A DNA stretch of 64,000 bases from Alicyclobacillus sp. GTDB lineage: Bacteria > Bacillota > Bacilli > Alicyclobacillales > Alicyclobacillaceae. The DNA is taken from the NCBI GenBank assembly GCA_023511725.1, contig JAIMAY010000003.1:1-64000 (forward strand), read 5' to 3'. Under the pieces are notes generated by a model. The model had not been told where the DNA came from. It ran no database searches and worked only from the letters and a program-made list of their open reading frames with translations. The position numbers and the translations under genes are program-made. Shown here piece after piece: positions 12,748 to 22,411 of this stretch (the stretch's first letter is position 1; the number at the start of each line of letters is the position of its first letter).

Positions 12748-14136
12748 ATGCTGGCAGAGCAGGACACCATCGCGGCCATCGCGACGGCGCTGGGAGAGGC
12801 CGGCATTGGCATTGTTCGAGTCTCTGGTCCGGATGCCGGCCGTATCGCCGAACGCGTATTCCGCAGACCATCCGGTGCTGCGCCAAAGCTGCGAGATAAG
12901 CGCCGGATGCTGTATGGTTTCGTGATCGATCCGCACGGGGGCGAAACGCTGGATGAGGGTATTTTGCTATGGATGCCGGCACCGCACAGCTACACGGCGG
13001 AGGATGTGGCGGAACTGCAGGTGCACGGGGGCGTACGAGTGCTCGAGCGCGTGCTGGACGCCACACTGCGGGCTGGGGCGCGGCTCGCAGAGCCCGGCGA
13101 GTTCACCAAGCGGGCGTTTCTGAACGGACGGATGGATCTTGCACAGGCGGAGGCCGTGATCGACCTGATCCGGGCCAAGACAGACCTGGCGAGCAGGTCC
13201 GCCCTGAAGCAGATGCGAGGCGCGCTGGGCGATTGGGTGCGGGATCTGCGCAAACGCCTGCTGGCGCTGCAGGCGTTGGTGGAGGTCACCATCGACTATC
13301 CCGAGCACGACGTCGAGCAGGAGGCCTGTGCCGAGGTGGTGGCCACGGGCAGCGGGCTGTTGGCGGAGTTGGATCAGATGCTGGAGTCCGCGCGGATGGG
13401 GCAGATCCTGCGCGAGGGCGTGGCGACGGCCATTGTGGGGCGACCCAACGTGGGCAAGTCTTCGCTGCTGAATGCCCTCCTGCGGCGCGACAGGGCCATC
13501 GTGACGGACATCCCGGGCACGACGCGCGACGTGCTCGAGGAGTACGTGAATCTGCGCGGAATCCCCTTTAAGCTGGTGGACACCGCGGGTATCCGAGAGA
13601 CGGAGGACGTGGTGGAACGCATTGGCGTGGAGAGATCGCGCGAGGTGCTGGCGGAGGCGGAGCTGGTCCTGGTCGTACTCGACGGTTCCCAGCTGTTGAC
13701 CGAAGCGGACGAGGAGATCCTTGCGCAGACCCAGGGGCACGCACGCATCCTCGTCGTGAATAAGGCGGACCTTCCGCAGGCTTGGCCTGATGAAAGGCTG
13801 GCGCCGTACGCGGGGGATACACCGGTGGTGCGCCTCTCCGCCAAGCGACCCCAGGACCTGCCGCGGTTGGTAGAGGCGATGATTGGCAAGGTCTGGCGCG
13901 GGGAGGCGGGTGCCGCGGACCTGTCTTACATGACCAACGCAAGGCAGGCTCGCTTGATGGAGCAGGCGCGACAGGATATCGCGCAGGCCGTGGAGGCGGC
14001 GAGGTTCGGCACGACGCTGGACCTGATTGCGGTTGCGCTGCAGTCCGCCTACGCATCACTTGGCCTGATCATCGGCGAGGAAGCGGGCGAGGACCTGCTC
14101 GACGAGATTTTCTCGCGTTTTTGTCTCGGTAAATGA
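12748..14136 (+). CDS. mnmE: tRNA modification GTPase MnmE
   Basis: With MnmG it installs the cmnm5/nm5 group on wobble U34 of tRNA. The G1 motif is G-R-P-N-V-G-K-S-S starting at residue 231, G3 is D-T-A-G-I and G4 is N-K-A-D. The protein ends F-C-L-G-K, retaining the catalytic Cys (459 of 462). The upstream in-frame extension to 12625 is not family sequence. The ATG at 12748 has GGAAGGTG in good position and gives [12 protein letters not shown]. Confidence 0.96.
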   Translation: MLAEQDTIAAIATALGEAGIGIVRVSGPDAGRIAERVFRRPSGAAPKLRDKRRMLYGFVIDPHGGETLDEGILLWMPAPHSYTAEDVAELQVHGGVRVLERVLDATLRAGARLAEPGEFTKRAFLNGRMDLAQAEAVIDLIRAKTDLASRSALKQMRGALGDWVRDLRKRLLALQALVEVTIDYPEHDVEQEACAEVVATGSGLLAELDQMLESARMGQILREGVATAIVGRPNVGKSSLLNALLRRDRAIVTDIPGTTRDVLEEYVNLRGIPFKLVDTAGIRETEDVVERIGVERSREVLAEAELVLVVLDGSQLLTEADEEILAQTQGHARILVVNKADLPQAWPDERLAPYAGDTPVVRLSAKRPQDLPRLVEAMIGKVWRGEAGAADLSYMTNARQARLMEQARQDIAQAVEAARFGTTLDLIAVALQSAYASLGLIIGEEAGEDLLDEIFSRFCLGK

Positions 14137-14155
14137 TTTGTGTCTCGGCGAACGA

Positions 14156-14171
14156 CGTTTCACGTGAAAGC
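14156..14171. other. degenerate parS site
   Basis: CGTTTCACGTGAAAGC matches the parS palindrome (TGTTTCACGTGAAACA) at 13 of 16 positions, with an intact TTTCACGTGAAA core. It lies just after mnmE, in the DNA upstream of the mnmG start. Binding by the local ParB is inferred from its proximity to the two better sites inside parB. Confidence 0.6.
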
Positions 14172-14201
14172 GATGATGCGAAACAGGGGAGGCTGGGCGC
14201 G

Positions 14202-16091
14202 GTGCGCTTTTTTGCCGGAGAATACGAGGTGATTGTCATTGGCGCGGGCCATGCGGGGTGCGAGGCCGCGCTGGCCGCGGCCAGGATGGGTTGCCGCACG
14301 CTTCTCATCACCATCAGCCTCGACACCATCGCTTTGATGCCGTGCAACCCGTCCATCGGCGGTCCAGCGAAGGGAATTGTGGTGCGCGAAATTGACGCGC
14401 TGGGCGGTGAGATGGCCCGCAACATCGACAGGACGTACATTCAGATGCGCATGCTCAACACGGGCAAGGGTCCCGCGGTACAGGCGCTGCGCGCGCAGGC
14501 GGACAAGGTTCTGTACGGATTGACGATGAAGCACACGCTCCTTCACACGCCGGGCCTGGACCTCAAGCAGGGGATGGTCGAAGAGATCCTTGCGGAGAAT
14601 GGTCGGGTCAAGGGGATCGTCACCAAGACGGGTGCGGAGTATCACGCGAAGACGGTGGTGCTGACGACGGGGACCTATCTGCGCGGTCGCATCTTCATCG
14701 GAGATGTGTCCTACGAGAGTGGTCCGAACGGACAGATGCCGGCGGTGAAGTTGACGGACAGCTTGCTGGACCTGGGCTTTCAGCTGGTGCGATTCAAGAC
14801 GGGGACGCCGCCGCGCATCAACCGGAATAGCATTGACTTTGACAAGCTGGTGGCGCAGCCCGGGGATCCAGAGCCGCAGCACTTCTCGTTCGATCCCGAC
14901 ATCCCACCGCGGCAGCAGGTGCCCTGCTGGCTGACCTACACCAACGAGGATACCCACGCCATCATCCTGGAGAACCTGCATCGAGCGCCGATGTACTCCG
15001 GTCAGATCCAGGGTACGGGACCGCGCTACTGCCCGTCCATCGAGGATAAGGTAGTACGGTTCCGGGAGCGGCCGCACCATCAGATCTTCCTGGAGCCGGA
15101 GGGTCTGGATACTGCGGAATGGTATGTGCAGGGTTTGTCGACGAGTCTGCCGGAGGACATCCAGCTGAAGGTGCTGCACACCATTCCCGGTTTGGAGCGC
15201 GCGGAGATGCTGCGACCGGGTTACGCTATCGAGTATGACGCCATCATCCCGACCCAGCTGTGGCCCACGCTGGAGACCAAGCTGGTCGAAGGTCTGTTTA
15301 CAGCCGGGCAGATCAACGGCACGTCCGGCTACGAAGAGGCGGCGGGCCAGGGTATCATCGCCGGCATCAATGCGGCTCGCAAGGCGCTGGGGGAACCGCC
15401 TTTGGTCTTGAGCAGGTCGGATGCGTACATCGGTGTGATGATCGATGATCTGGTGACGAAGGGAACGAATGAGCCGTATCGCCTGCTGACGTCGCGTGCA
15501 GAACACCGTCTGCTGCTGCGGCACGATAACGCGGACCTGCGCCTGATGGAGAAAGGGCGCGCGGTGGGGCTGCTGCCGGTGGAGAAATACGACGGGATGA
15601 TGCGCAAGCGGGAGGCGACGGAGCGCGAGGTATCGCGGTTGCAAGGTGTGCGTGTGGCACCGGATCGAGCGAATCCGGTGCTCGAACGCGTAGGTTCCAA
15701 GCCGATTTCGGAGCACGCCACGCTGGAACAACTGCTGCGGCGGCCCGAGGTCAGCTACGATGTGATCCGCGAAATCGACGAGAGTGGGACAGCGCGCGAG
15801 GTATCGGCGGAAGTGGCGGAGCAGGTGGAGATTCAGGTGAAGTACGCCGGCTATATCCAGAAGCAGCAGCAGGAGATTGAACGCATGAAGCGGCTGGAGG
15901 AGCGTGCACTGCCGGAGGATATGGACTACACAACCCTCACAGGGTTATCGATGGAGGCCCGCGAGAAGCTGTCCAAGGTGCGCCCGCGCACGGTGGGCCA
16001 GGCGGCGCGCGTGCCAGGTGTGACGCCCGCAGACGTGTCCATCCTGCTCATCTACCTGGAGCAATTGCGGGGACGAGTGGCCCATGCGTGA
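14202..16091 (+). CDS. mnmG: tRNA uridine-5-carboxymethylaminomethyl modification enzyme MnmG
   Basis: FAD-dependent partner of MnmE, 629 aa. The FAD-binding Rossmann motif G-A-G-H-A-G is at residues 14-19. Family blocks include [11 protein letters not shown], the F-K-T-G-T-P-P-R motif and [12 protein letters not shown]. The GTG at 14202 follows GGGGAGG by 9 nt and gives the family start [16 protein letters not shown]. An earlier in-frame ATG at 14133 would translate the parS-like site and is rejected. The 3' end overlaps rsmG by 8 nt. Confidence 0.96.
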   Translation: MRFFAGEYEVIVIGAGHAGCEAALAAARMGCRTLLITISLDTIALMPCNPSIGGPAKGIVVREIDALGGEMARNIDRTYIQMRMLNTGKGPAVQALRAQADKVLYGLTMKHTLLHTPGLDLKQGMVEEILAENGRVKGIVTKTGAEYHAKTVVLTTGTYLRGRIFIGDVSYESGPNGQMPAVKLTDSLLDLGFQLVRFKTGTPPRINRNSIDFDKLVAQPGDPEPQHFSFDPDIPPRQQVPCWLTYTNEDTHAIILENLHRAPMYSGQIQGTGPRYCPSIEDKVVRFRERPHHQIFLEPEGLDTAEWYVQGLSTSLPEDIQLKVLHTIPGLERAEMLRPGYAIEYDAIIPTQLWPTLETKLVEGLFTAGQINGTSGYEEAAGQGIIAGINAARKALGEPPLVLSRSDAYIGVMIDDLVTKGTNEPYRLLTSRAEHRLLLRHDNADLRLMEKGRAVGLLPVEKYDGMMRKREATEREVSRLQGVRVAPDRANPVLERVGSKPISEHATLEQLLRRPEVSYDVIREIDESGTAREVSAEVAEQVEIQVKYAGYIQKQQQEIERMKRLEERALPEDMDYTTLTGLSMEAREKLSKVRPRTVGQAARVPGVTPADVSILLIYLEQLRGRVAHA

Positions 16092-16788
16092 GTGGCAGGC
16101 GCGGGTGGAGCAGCGTTTCGGTGCAGAGGCTGTCGACGGGCTGGCAAGATATCAGGCGCTGCTGGTGGAGTGGAACGAGCGGCTGAATCTGACTGCCATC
16201 GTCGATGAGGCGGGGATCTGGACGAAGCACTTCTGGGATAGTCTGCTGATCACCGCTGCGCCCGAGTGGTCCGTGATCTCAGGTGGATGCGTGGCCGATG
16301 TCGGCACGGGTGCCGGCTTTCCTGGGCTTGTGCTGGCCATCTGTTGCCGCGACAGGTCCTATCTGTTGTGCGATAGTCTGCAGAAGCGGCTGGATTTCCT
16401 GCAACATGTCGTCGACGAACTGGGGCTGAACCATGTCACGCTGCTGCACGCGCGGGCGGAGGATGCGGGGCGGAACCCGGCCTACCGTGGCCAGTATGAT
16501 CTGGTGGTGTCGCGAGCGGTCGCCCGGATGAACGTGCTGCTGGAGCTCACCGCACCGCTGGCCCGGGTGGGTGGATACGTGTGCGCGTACAAAGGGCCGG
16601 GGGTTCACGGGGAGATGGCGGACGGACTGCGGGCGGCGAAAGCGCTGGGTCTGACGCTGTCTCGCGTTGACGAAGTGGACCTGCCGGGTGACGCCGGTCA
16701 CCGCGCGCTTGCCTGGTGGCGAGTGGAGCATGCAGTGCCGCAGCGCTACCCCCGGCGCGCCGGTACGCCGCAGCGCCAGCCCCTGTGA
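16084..16788 (+). CDS. rsmG: 16S rRNA (guanine527-N7)-methyltransferase RsmG
   Basis: SAM-dependent methyltransferase of 234 aa. Motif I is [12 protein letters not shown] and the N-terminal L-N-L-T-A-I is typical of GidB. A later V-V-S-R-A-V-A segment matches the family. Its ATG overlaps the end of mnmG, so the pair is coupled. Loss of RsmG is known to give low-level streptomycin resistance in other bacteria. Confidence 0.95.
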   Translation: MREWQARVEQRFGAEAVDGLARYQALLVEWNERLNLTAIVDEAGIWTKHFWDSLLITAAPEWSVISGGCVADVGTGAGFPGLVLAICCRDRSYLLCDSLQKRLDFLQHVVDELGLNHVTLLHARAEDAGRNPAYRGQYDLVVSRAVARMNVLLELTAPLARVGGYVCAYKGPGVHGEMADGLRAAKALGLTLSRVDEVDLPGDAGHRALAWWRVEHAVPQRYPRRAGTPQRQPL

Positions 16789-16929
16789 AGTTGTCGAATC
16801 GACGCTGTTCATGAGAACCTTTGTCGAGGAGCAGGATTTCTCGGAATTTCCGTTGAAAGGAGTCCCTTGTAGGAAGCATCGTGGCGCGGAGACCGCACGG
16901 TGCGCCGAATGAACCGGGGGATGACGGAA

Positions 16930-17787
16930 ATGCGAGATATGTTGGGGAGAGTGCTCGGCGGCCGCGAGACGGAGGAAGACACGGCCGGTGTGGTGCAGAT
17001 TGCTGTGGACGAGATTGTCTCCAACCCGTTTCAGCCTCGCGTGCTGTTCGATGAGGAGAGCATCGCCGAGCTGGCGCGCACCATCCAAACGCATGGAATC
17101 ATCCAGCCCATTGTCGTCCGGCGGCGCAACGGCCGGTACGAGCTGATTGCCGGGGAGCGGCGCCTGCGCGCGGTCAGACTGCTGGGCTGGAAGACCATCC
17201 CGGCCATCATTCGCGACATGAATGATGCACAGACCGCGTCGGCGGCGCTGATTGAGAATCTGCAGCGTGAAGGCCTGTCGCCCATCGAGGAGGCTGTGGC
17301 CTATCAGCAGCTGCTGGAACTGCACGGGCTCACGCAGGAGAGTCTGGCGCAGCGCCTGGGGAAGGGTCAGTCCACCATCGCGAACAAGTTGCGCTTGCTT
17401 CATCTGCCGAAGGAAGTGCAGGATGCGCTGCTGCGCCGGGTGATCACGGAACGCCACGCGCGCGCATTGTTGGCGCTCCCTTCCGAGGAACTCCAGATTC
17501 GGCTGTTGCACGAGTGCCTGGAAAAGGGCTGGAACGTGAAGCAGATGGAAGAGAAGGTGAAACAGACGCTGGCCCAGCTCGAGAAGCCCATCCCCAAGCG
17601 ACCGCGTCGCCGCGGGCTGTCTCGGGATGTGCGACTGGCAGTGAATACGATTCGGCAGTCCCTGGACATGATTTCCAAGACAGGCATCGACGTGATATGC
17701 GAGGAGAACGACACCTCGGACTTTATCGAGTTCGTCATTCGAGTTCCCAAGCAGGCGAGTACGAAAACGGGCCTACCCACATCCTGA
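16930..17787 (+). CDS. noc: nucleoid occlusion protein Noc
   Basis: ParB-like CTPase paralog that blocks division over the nucleoid. It has the ParB N-terminal fold (F-Q-P-R ... G-I-I-Q-P-I-V-V-R-R), the G-E-R-R-L-R-A box, a central helix-turn-helix and a C-terminal dimerisation segment. Position before parAB and after rsmG identifies it as Noc rather than Spo0J. The start is uncertain: in-frame GTG 16900 and ATGs 16909, 16921 and 16930 all exist. I prefer 16930, preceded by GGGGG at 9 nt, because M-R-D-M-L-G-R-V-L places the membrane-targeting amphipathic helix at the N-terminus. Confidence 0.88.
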   Translation: MRDMLGRVLGGRETEEDTAGVVQIAVDEIVSNPFQPRVLFDEESIAELARTIQTHGIIQPIVVRRRNGRYELIAGERRLRAVRLLGWKTIPAIIRDMNDAQTASAALIENLQREGLSPIEEAVAYQQLLELHGLTQESLAQRLGKGQSTIANKLRLLHLPKEVQDALLRRVITERHARALLALPSEELQIRLLHECLEKGWNVKQMEEKVKQTLAQLEKPIPKRPRRRGLSRDVRLAVNTIRQSLDMISKTGIDVICEENDTSDFIEFVIRVPKQASTKTGLPTS

Positions 17788-17802
17788 GACGAAGCGAGTG
17801 CG

Positions 17803-17850
17803 CAGGGTCCATCCCCGAGGGGTTTCGGGGCAAGGGACCCTGTTTCTGTT
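17803..17850 (+). terminator. nested hairpin terminator after noc
   Basis: Outer stem CAGGGTCC (17803-17810) pairs with GGACCCTG (17835-17842). An inner stem CCCCGA / TCGGGG sits inside it. A T-rich TTTCTGTTT follows. It separates noc from parA. Confidence 0.75.
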
Positions 17851-17934
17851 TACATGAGGGATGTCCCCAGACAGCCACATGTGGGTTACAATGTAATCTG
17901 GCAGATTCACAGGTAGCTGAAGGAGGACGCGCTT

Positions 17935-18702
17935 GTGCCCAATGCGAGAGTGATCGCCGTCGCCAATCAGAAGGGCGGGGTTGGGAAAACCACCACTGCC
18001 GTCAATCTGAGCGCCTGTTTGGCGAGCCTGGGCAAGCAGGTGTTGCTGATTGACATCGATCCGCAGGGCAACAGCACCTCCGGAATCGGCGTCAACAAGG
18101 CGGACGTCAAATACTGCGTGTATGACGTGATCATCAACGATGTCCCTGTGGAGGAAGCGGTGCTCGCCTCCGCCGTCCCAGGTCTGTCTGTGTTGCCTGC
18201 GACCATCCAATTGGCGGGTGCGGAAATCGAGTTGGTGCCCACCATCTCTCGCGAGGTTCGGCTGCGCCGGGCGGTGCATCCATTGCGTTCCAAGTATGAC
18301 TACATCCTGATAGACTGTCCGCCATCCCTCGGATTGCTGACGGTCAATGCCTTAACGGCTGCGGATTCCGTGCTCATCCCCATTCAGTGTGAGTATTACG
18401 CGCTGGAGGGATTGAGTCAGCTGTTGAACACCATCCGGCTTGTGCAAAAGCACCTGAACACCTCCCTGGAGGTGGAGGGGGTCCTGCTGACGATGTTGGA
18501 CGCGCGGACCAATTTGGGGTTGCAGGTGATAGACGACGTCAAGAAGTTCTTCCGCGATAAGGTGTATAAGACCGTGATTCCCCGCAACGTGCGCTTGAGC
18601 GAGGCACCGAGTCATGGCCGACCCATCATCTACTATGATGCCAAGTCGCGGGGTGCCGAAACGTATATGGATCTCGCGAAGGAAGTGATTGGCCTTGCCT
18701 AA
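17935..18702 (+). CDS. parA: chromosome partitioning ATPase ParA/Soj
   Basis: Deviant Walker ATPase of 255 aa. Walker A is K-G-G-V-G-K-T-T (13-20), Walker A' is D-I-D-P-Q-G-N, and Walker B is I-L-I-D-C-P-P-S. With ParB it segregates origins and, as Soj, modulates DnaA. The GTG start at 17935 has AGGAGG 8 nt upstream. A perfect palindrome CCACATGTGG lies about 55 nt upstream and could be an operator. It overlaps parB. Confidence 0.96.
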   Translation: MPNARVIAVANQKGGVGKTTTAVNLSACLASLGKQVLLIDIDPQGNSTSGIGVNKADVKYCVYDVIINDVPVEEAVLASAVPGLSVLPATIQLAGAEIELVPTISREVRLRRAVHPLRSKYDYILIDCPPSLGLLTVNALTAADSVLIPIQCEYYALEGLSQLLNTIRLVQKHLNTSLEVEGVLLTMLDARTNLGLQVIDDVKKFFRDKVYKTVIPRNVRLSEAPSHGRPIIYYDAKSRGAETYMDLAKEVIGLA

Positions 18703-19546
18703 GAGGGGACTCGGTAAGGGCCTGGAGGCGCTCATCCCACAATTGTCGGTCACGGATGAGGACGTCGTGACCCAGATTGAGATTGATCAACTTCGCCCCA
18801 ATCCTTATCAGCCACGTCGAACCTTCAGTGAGGAGAAGTTGCAGGAGTTGGCGGACTCGGTCAGGGAGCACGGGATTATCCAGCCCCTGATTGTGAGGCG
18901 CAGTACCGTCCACGGTTATGAGATTGTCGCTGGGGAACGGCGGTTTCGGGCCGCCCAGCGGGTGGGGCTCAAAACCGTGCCCGCCGTGGTGCGTGATTTC
19001 ACCGATGTGCAGTTGATGGAGATAGCGCTGATTGAGAACTTGCAGCGCGAAGACCTCAATGCCATCGAGGTGGCTGAGGCGTACCACAATCTGATGGAGA
19101 AGTGCAACCTCACGCAGGAGGAGTTGGCGCAGCGCGTGGGGCAGAGCCGCAGTCATGTGGCCAACATGCTGAGATTACTGCAATTGCCCGAGCCGGTCAG
19201 AGAACTTGTTTCACGTGGAACATTGACGATGGGCCATGCGCGCGCCCTGTTGGCGGTGGAGGACCGGGATAAGCAGGTGGAGTTGGCGCACCGGGTGGAG
19301 CAGGAGGACATGAGCGTTCGGAAGCTGGAGAGCCTCATCTACCAACCCAAGCCCAACGTTTCACGTGAAACAAAACGGCGGGATCGCCCGGCCGAGTACA
19401 AATACTATGAAGAGCAATTCCGCCTCTATTTCGGCACGGCGGTCCGGATTCACCCGGGAAAGAAGCGGGGCAAGATTGAGATCGAATACTTTTCGAAGGA
19501 TGACCTGGATCGGATCCTGGGTCTGATTCTGACCAAGAGTCCATGA
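18695..19546 (+). CDS. parB: chromosome partitioning protein ParB/Spo0J
   Basis: CTP-dependent DNA clamp that loads at parS. The N-terminus [12 protein letters not shown] contains the Soj-stimulating segment. G-E-R-R-F-R-A-A is the CTP-binding box, and a central helix-turn-helix covers [12 protein letters not shown]. Two TTG starts are possible (18689 and 18695). The second is 9 nt from AAGGAAG and overlaps the parA stop by 8 nt, so it is chosen. The gene contains two parS sites, one more than the single internal site I know of in Bacillus spo0J. Confidence 0.96.
   Translation: MPKRGLGKGLEALIPQLSVTDEDVVTQIEIDQLRPNPYQPRRTFSEEKLQELADSVREHGIIQPLIVRRSTVHGYEIVAGERRFRAAQRVGLKTVPAVVRDFTDVQLMEIALIENLQREDLNAIEVAEAYHNLMEKCNLTQEELAQRVGQSRSHVANMLRLLQLPEPVRELVSRGTLTMGHARALLAVEDRDKQVELAHRVEQEDMSVRKLESLIYQPKPNVSRETKRRDRPAEYKYYEEQFRLYFGTAVRIHPGKKRGKIEIEYFSKDDLDRILGLILTKSP
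19207..19222. other. parS site (perfect)
   Basis: TGTTTCACGTGGAACA fits the reverse complement of the Bacillus consensus (one degenerate position) exactly. It lies within parB, as the classic Bacillus site does. Confidence 0.92.
19357..19372. other. parS site (one mismatch)
   Basis: CGTTTCACGTGAAACA differs from the fully palindromic parS at one outer base only. It also lies in parB, 150 bp from the first site. Confidence 0.9.
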
Positions 19547-19661
19547 ATCTCATGTGTCGACCATCCGCAACGGATGGCGATCACGCTGCACGGGCCCTCC
19601 GGAACCGTGTTTGCACCGGGTGCCCGATCTGACAACCTGTTGAGACACGGAGGGCGCGAGT

Positions 19662-20375
19662 TTGTTTCTGCTGGGAACATTGGTGAACACCGTTGCCGTT
19701 ATCGTCGGATCCCTGTTGGGTTTGATTCTGCCGCGCATTCCTGACCGCATGCGCGACACGGTCATGGCCGGTATGGGGCTGGCGGTGATCCTGATTGGGA
19801 TCAGCATGGCGTTGTCCGATATGGCAGACGTGCTGCTCATCATCATCGGCATGGTCGTCGGCGGCGTGTTGGGGGAATGGTGGAATATCGATGGTATCCT
19901 GGAGCGCTGGGGTCACGCTGTCCAGCAGCGTTTTGCACGCAATGGCGGGGATGGTGTGGCTCAGTCGTTCGTGGCCGCCACGCTCCTCTTCTGCGTGGGC
20001 TCCATGGCGGTGGTCGGTGCCATTCAGAGCGGTGCACAGCTTCACCACGAGACGTTGTACGCGAAGTCGGTGTTGGATGGGTTTTCGTCCGTGATCTTCG
20101 CATCCACGTTGGGCTTCGGCGTGATTTTCGCGGCCATCCCGGTGTTTATCTACGAGGGGGCCATCGCTGCGTTGGCCCACTACGCGGGTGCGGCGTTGAA
20201 TTCGCCTCCGGTGATCAACTGCCTGACGGCGACCGGGGCACTGCTGATTGCAGCCATTGGTTTCAATATGCTGGGTAAACACCGCATCGCCGTGGCCAAT
20301 CTCCTGCCGGCGATGTTCGTGGCTGCTTTTCTCAAGTGGGTCACGCTTGCGCTCAAGATCCATCTCGGGCCCTGA
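19662..20375 (+). CDS. DUF554 membrane protein (YqgA/YdfK-like)
   Basis: A 237-aa polytopic membrane protein with about six or seven hydrophobic spans. It has the DUF554 pattern: G-T-L-V-N-T-V-A-V-I-V-G near the N-terminus, G-V-L-G-E-W-W, then F-C-V-G-S-M-A-V-V-G-A-I-Q. The family has no proven function; a transport role is often suggested. The TTG start at 19662 has GGAGGG 6 nt upstream. A CCATCCG / CGGATGG hairpin lies in the spacer after parB but lacks a T-run. Confidence 0.85.
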   Translation: MFLLGTLVNTVAVIVGSLLGLILPRIPDRMRDTVMAGMGLAVILIGISMALSDMADVLLIIIGMVVGGVLGEWWNIDGILERWGHAVQQRFARNGGDGVAQSFVAATLLFCVGSMAVVGAIQSGAQLHHETLYAKSVLDGFSSVIFASTLGFGVIFAAIPVFIYEGAIAALAHYAGAALNSPPVINCLTATGALLIAAIGFNMLGKHRIAVANLLPAMFVAAFLKWVTLALKIHLGP

Positions 20376-20487
20376 GCGCGGGCGGATGCGAATGCGGTGA
20401 TTCAAGGAATCTTCGAACCAGCTATCCGATCATACTTACAGAAGTCGCTGAACCCGCTGCGGGCGGGCGGAGGGAGAGAACATCACC

Positions 20488-21012
20488 ATGTTGCAAAACA
20501 TCCCCACGTCGTATTTGGTCTTGGGAGGCATGGCAGCACTCGTCCTCGCCATCGTGGCACTGATCTTCGCTCTCATCGCAGTCATCTCCGCCGCGCGCGT
20601 CCAACGTCGATTCCGTCGTTGGAAGCAGCTTCAGCGCACCGCTGACCTCGATGAGGTGTTTGCCAGCACGGTGGAGGAGGTCTCCAAACTTCGCGCTGAA
20701 CTCGCGTCGGTTCGGGCGGAACTCGGCCATGTCCGGGCTGCGTTGGAGCACAAGATCTCCACGGCGCGGGTCTTGCGCTACAACGCCTTTGCGGACACGG
20801 GCAGCGACCTCAGTTTTTCGGTCGCTCTGCTCGACGACAGGCTGAACGGCGTCGTGCTATCGTCCATCTATGGGCGCGAGGAATCGCGGATGTATGCCAA
20901 ACCGGTGGAAGGCGGCAAATCTCGGTATGTGCTGACCGACGAGGAGCGTGCCGTGATCGACGCCGCTATGCACGGTGGTCTCCAGGCCGCTTCGACCATG
21001 CGCGAGGATTGA
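20488..21012 (+). CDS. DUF4446 family membrane-anchored protein
   Basis: A 174-aa protein with one N-terminal transmembrane helix (residues 9-35), a heptad-rich coiled coil (about 50-95) and the DUF4446 core. In the core V-L-R-Y-N-A-F-A-D-T-G-S-D-L-S-F-S is followed by Y-G-R-E-E-S-R. The family occurs next to parB in many Firmicutes; its function is unknown. The ATG at 20488 is preceded by GGAGGGAGAG. It is followed by convergent yyaC. Confidence 0.85.
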   Translation: MLQNIPTSYLVLGGMAALVLAIVALIFALIAVISAARVQRRFRRWKQLQRTADLDEVFASTVEEVSKLRAELASVRAELGHVRAALEHKISTARVLRYNAFADTGSDLSFSVALLDDRLNGVVLSSIYGREESRMYAKPVEGGKSRYVLTDEERAVIDAAMHGGLQAASTMRED

Positions 21013-21049
21013 AGGGGAGAGCCATGGGCGGCTGACGCAGCCGCCCGGT

Positions 21050-21673
21050 TCACCACACGTGATGCATCACGCCGCTGATCTCGCGCTGCAGTTGAATGCG
21101 GTGCAAGGACAGCCGGAGCGCTTCCACAAGCACATCCGCCATCCGCATCACAATCCCCAGCCTTGTATTCTGCAGGACGAAGTACTCCATGAACCCGCAC
21201 ACATTGACGACACCCGTGAGGATGTAGTCGCCGAACTCGGGAAGAGACTTCTTCACACCGGCACCGGGCCGGAGTGGGCCGCGATCCAGGATCAAATGCC
21301 CCACATGGTCAAACTTGCCCAGACACGCGTCCACAGCCAGGATGAAAGGCCGTTCACCGTGCGCAGCCTTGATGTCGCGCAGTGTCGCGGCGAGGTTCAC
21401 CGCATGCACCGGTTCGTCCAGCGTGCCGTAGACGTGCACGCCGCGCCAATGACCGGCGCTTCGCAGCTTCGATCCGACGATGGGGCCGAAGGCGTCGCCC
21501 GTGGACCGGTCCGTTCCGACGCAGACGATCACGATGGGGCGGCCCATGGCCTGTTGCAGCGCTTGGCTGACTGCGGTGGACAAGCGTGGAACCGCGAGAT
21601 CGTCATCAAAAGGCACCCTCACGGACGAGACGGAACCTACCTCGCGATCCGCTTCAAACCGATCACCCGCCAC
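21050..21673 (-). CDS. yyaC: putative spore protease YyaC (DUF1256)
   Basis: A 207-aa protein of the DUF1256/YyaC family, structurally related to the GPR spore protease. Seen are C-V-G-T-D-R-S-T-G-D-A-F-G-P, V-Y-G-T-L-D-E-P-V-H-A and I-L-A-V-D-A-C-L-G. The family is confined to endospore formers, which supports the organism inference. The GTG start at 21673 has GGAGG 7 nt upstream. Unlike its plus-strand neighbours it is on the minus strand. A perfect palindrome GGAATATTCC lies at 21692-21701, just upstream. Confidence 0.88.
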   Translation of the reverse strand: MAGDRFEADREVGSVSSVRVPFDDDLAVPRLSTAVSQALQQAMGRPIVIVCVGTDRSTGDAFGPIVGSKLRSAGHWRGVHVYGTLDEPVHAVNLAATLRDIKAAHGERPFILAVDACLGKFDHVGHLILDRGPLRPGAGVKKSLPEFGDYILTGVVNVCGFMEYFVLQNTRLGIVMRMADVLVEALRLSLHRIQLQREISGVMHHVW

Positions 21674-21745
21674 GGTCCATCCTCCTATGCAGGAATATTC
21701 CCAGTATACGTAGGCGTAGGCTGGACTATACCTGTCCTACATCGC

Positions 21746-22351
21746 TTGAAGCGTGGTGACGAAGCCTTGCTGGACGTGGCGCTGTTAGCGCTGGGTGCAT
21801 GGTGTGCGTGGTGGGTGGCAACGGCGGGCCGCAGGCGCGCGCTGCTATTTGGCGCAGGCCTCGCGGTCGCCACCTACGTGGCCGTGATGGGGGATGGATG
21901 GGTGGCTCGGATGTTCGCACCGCCCTCCAACCCCGTGATGAACTGGATTCAGCAGCACGTGGACGTCACCGAAGCCCTGAATTCTTGGTGGTTTCCGCCC
22001 CTGCCGGCCGCCGCCGTGTCGCTGCCCTTGGTCCAATGGACGGCCCTGCAGATCCTTCGCGCTCTGGTGTTCACGGGGATCCTGATCGCCGTGCTGATGC
22101 TGTTCGTGGTGATGGCGTATCTGCGGGACGCGCTGTGGGACGCGCCGGAGGCGCACGGTGTGGACGCCGTTTCGCTGTGTATCGGCTTCACCTCCGCCGG
22201 CTGGCTGACGGCCGTCTCGGCCTGGCTTTTGGCCCGCCTGGCCTGGCTGCACCCGCTGGCGCCCCTGGCCAGCACCGTCGCTTCATCATTATGGGTGCAC
22301 GCCGTGCTCACTCTGGTGGACAGCTTCGTTCACATGACGGGTGTGCTATAG
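21746..22351 (+). CDS. hypothetical polytopic membrane protein
   Basis: About 201 aa with five or so hydrophobic segments: L-L-D-V-A-L-L-A-L-G-A-W near the start, then A-L-V-F-T-G-I-L-I-A-V-L-M-L-F-V-V-M. The overall spacing loosely resembles CvpA-type proteins, but I cannot make a firm assignment. Its frame stays open far upstream, antisense to yyaC, so the start is unclear. TTG codons at 21746 and 21767 are the plausible ones, neither with a good ribosome binding site. It is divergent from yyaC and ends 60 nt before the MscS gene. Confidence 0.55.
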   Translation: MKRGDEALLDVALLALGAWCAWWVATAGRRRALLFGAGLAVATYVAVMGDGWVARMFAPPSNPVMNWIQQHVDVTEALNSWWFPPLPAAAVSLPLVQWTALQILRALVFTGILIAVLMLFVVMAYLRDALWDAPEAHGVDAVSLCIGFTSAGWLTAVSAWLLARLAWLHPLAPLASTVASSLWVHAVLTLVDSFVHMTGVL

Positions 22352-22411
22352 TAGGGACGATCCTCTCACAGCGCCACGCGGGCGCAACGCAAAGGAGGAC
22401 AGCATACGCCG

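Noticed and set aside
11144-13066. 640-codon minus-strand frame opposite yidC, jag and mnmE
   Set aside because: Antisense to three certain genes; composition is Arg/Pro/His-rich as expected for a shadow.
16840-16858. Noc-binding-site-like sequence upstream of noc
   Set aside because: At least four mismatches to ATTTCCCGGGAAAT in the best alignment.
20975-21745. N-terminal extension of the membrane protein gene at 21746
   Set aside because: This part of the frame is antisense to yyaC and contains no membrane segments or recognisable domain.
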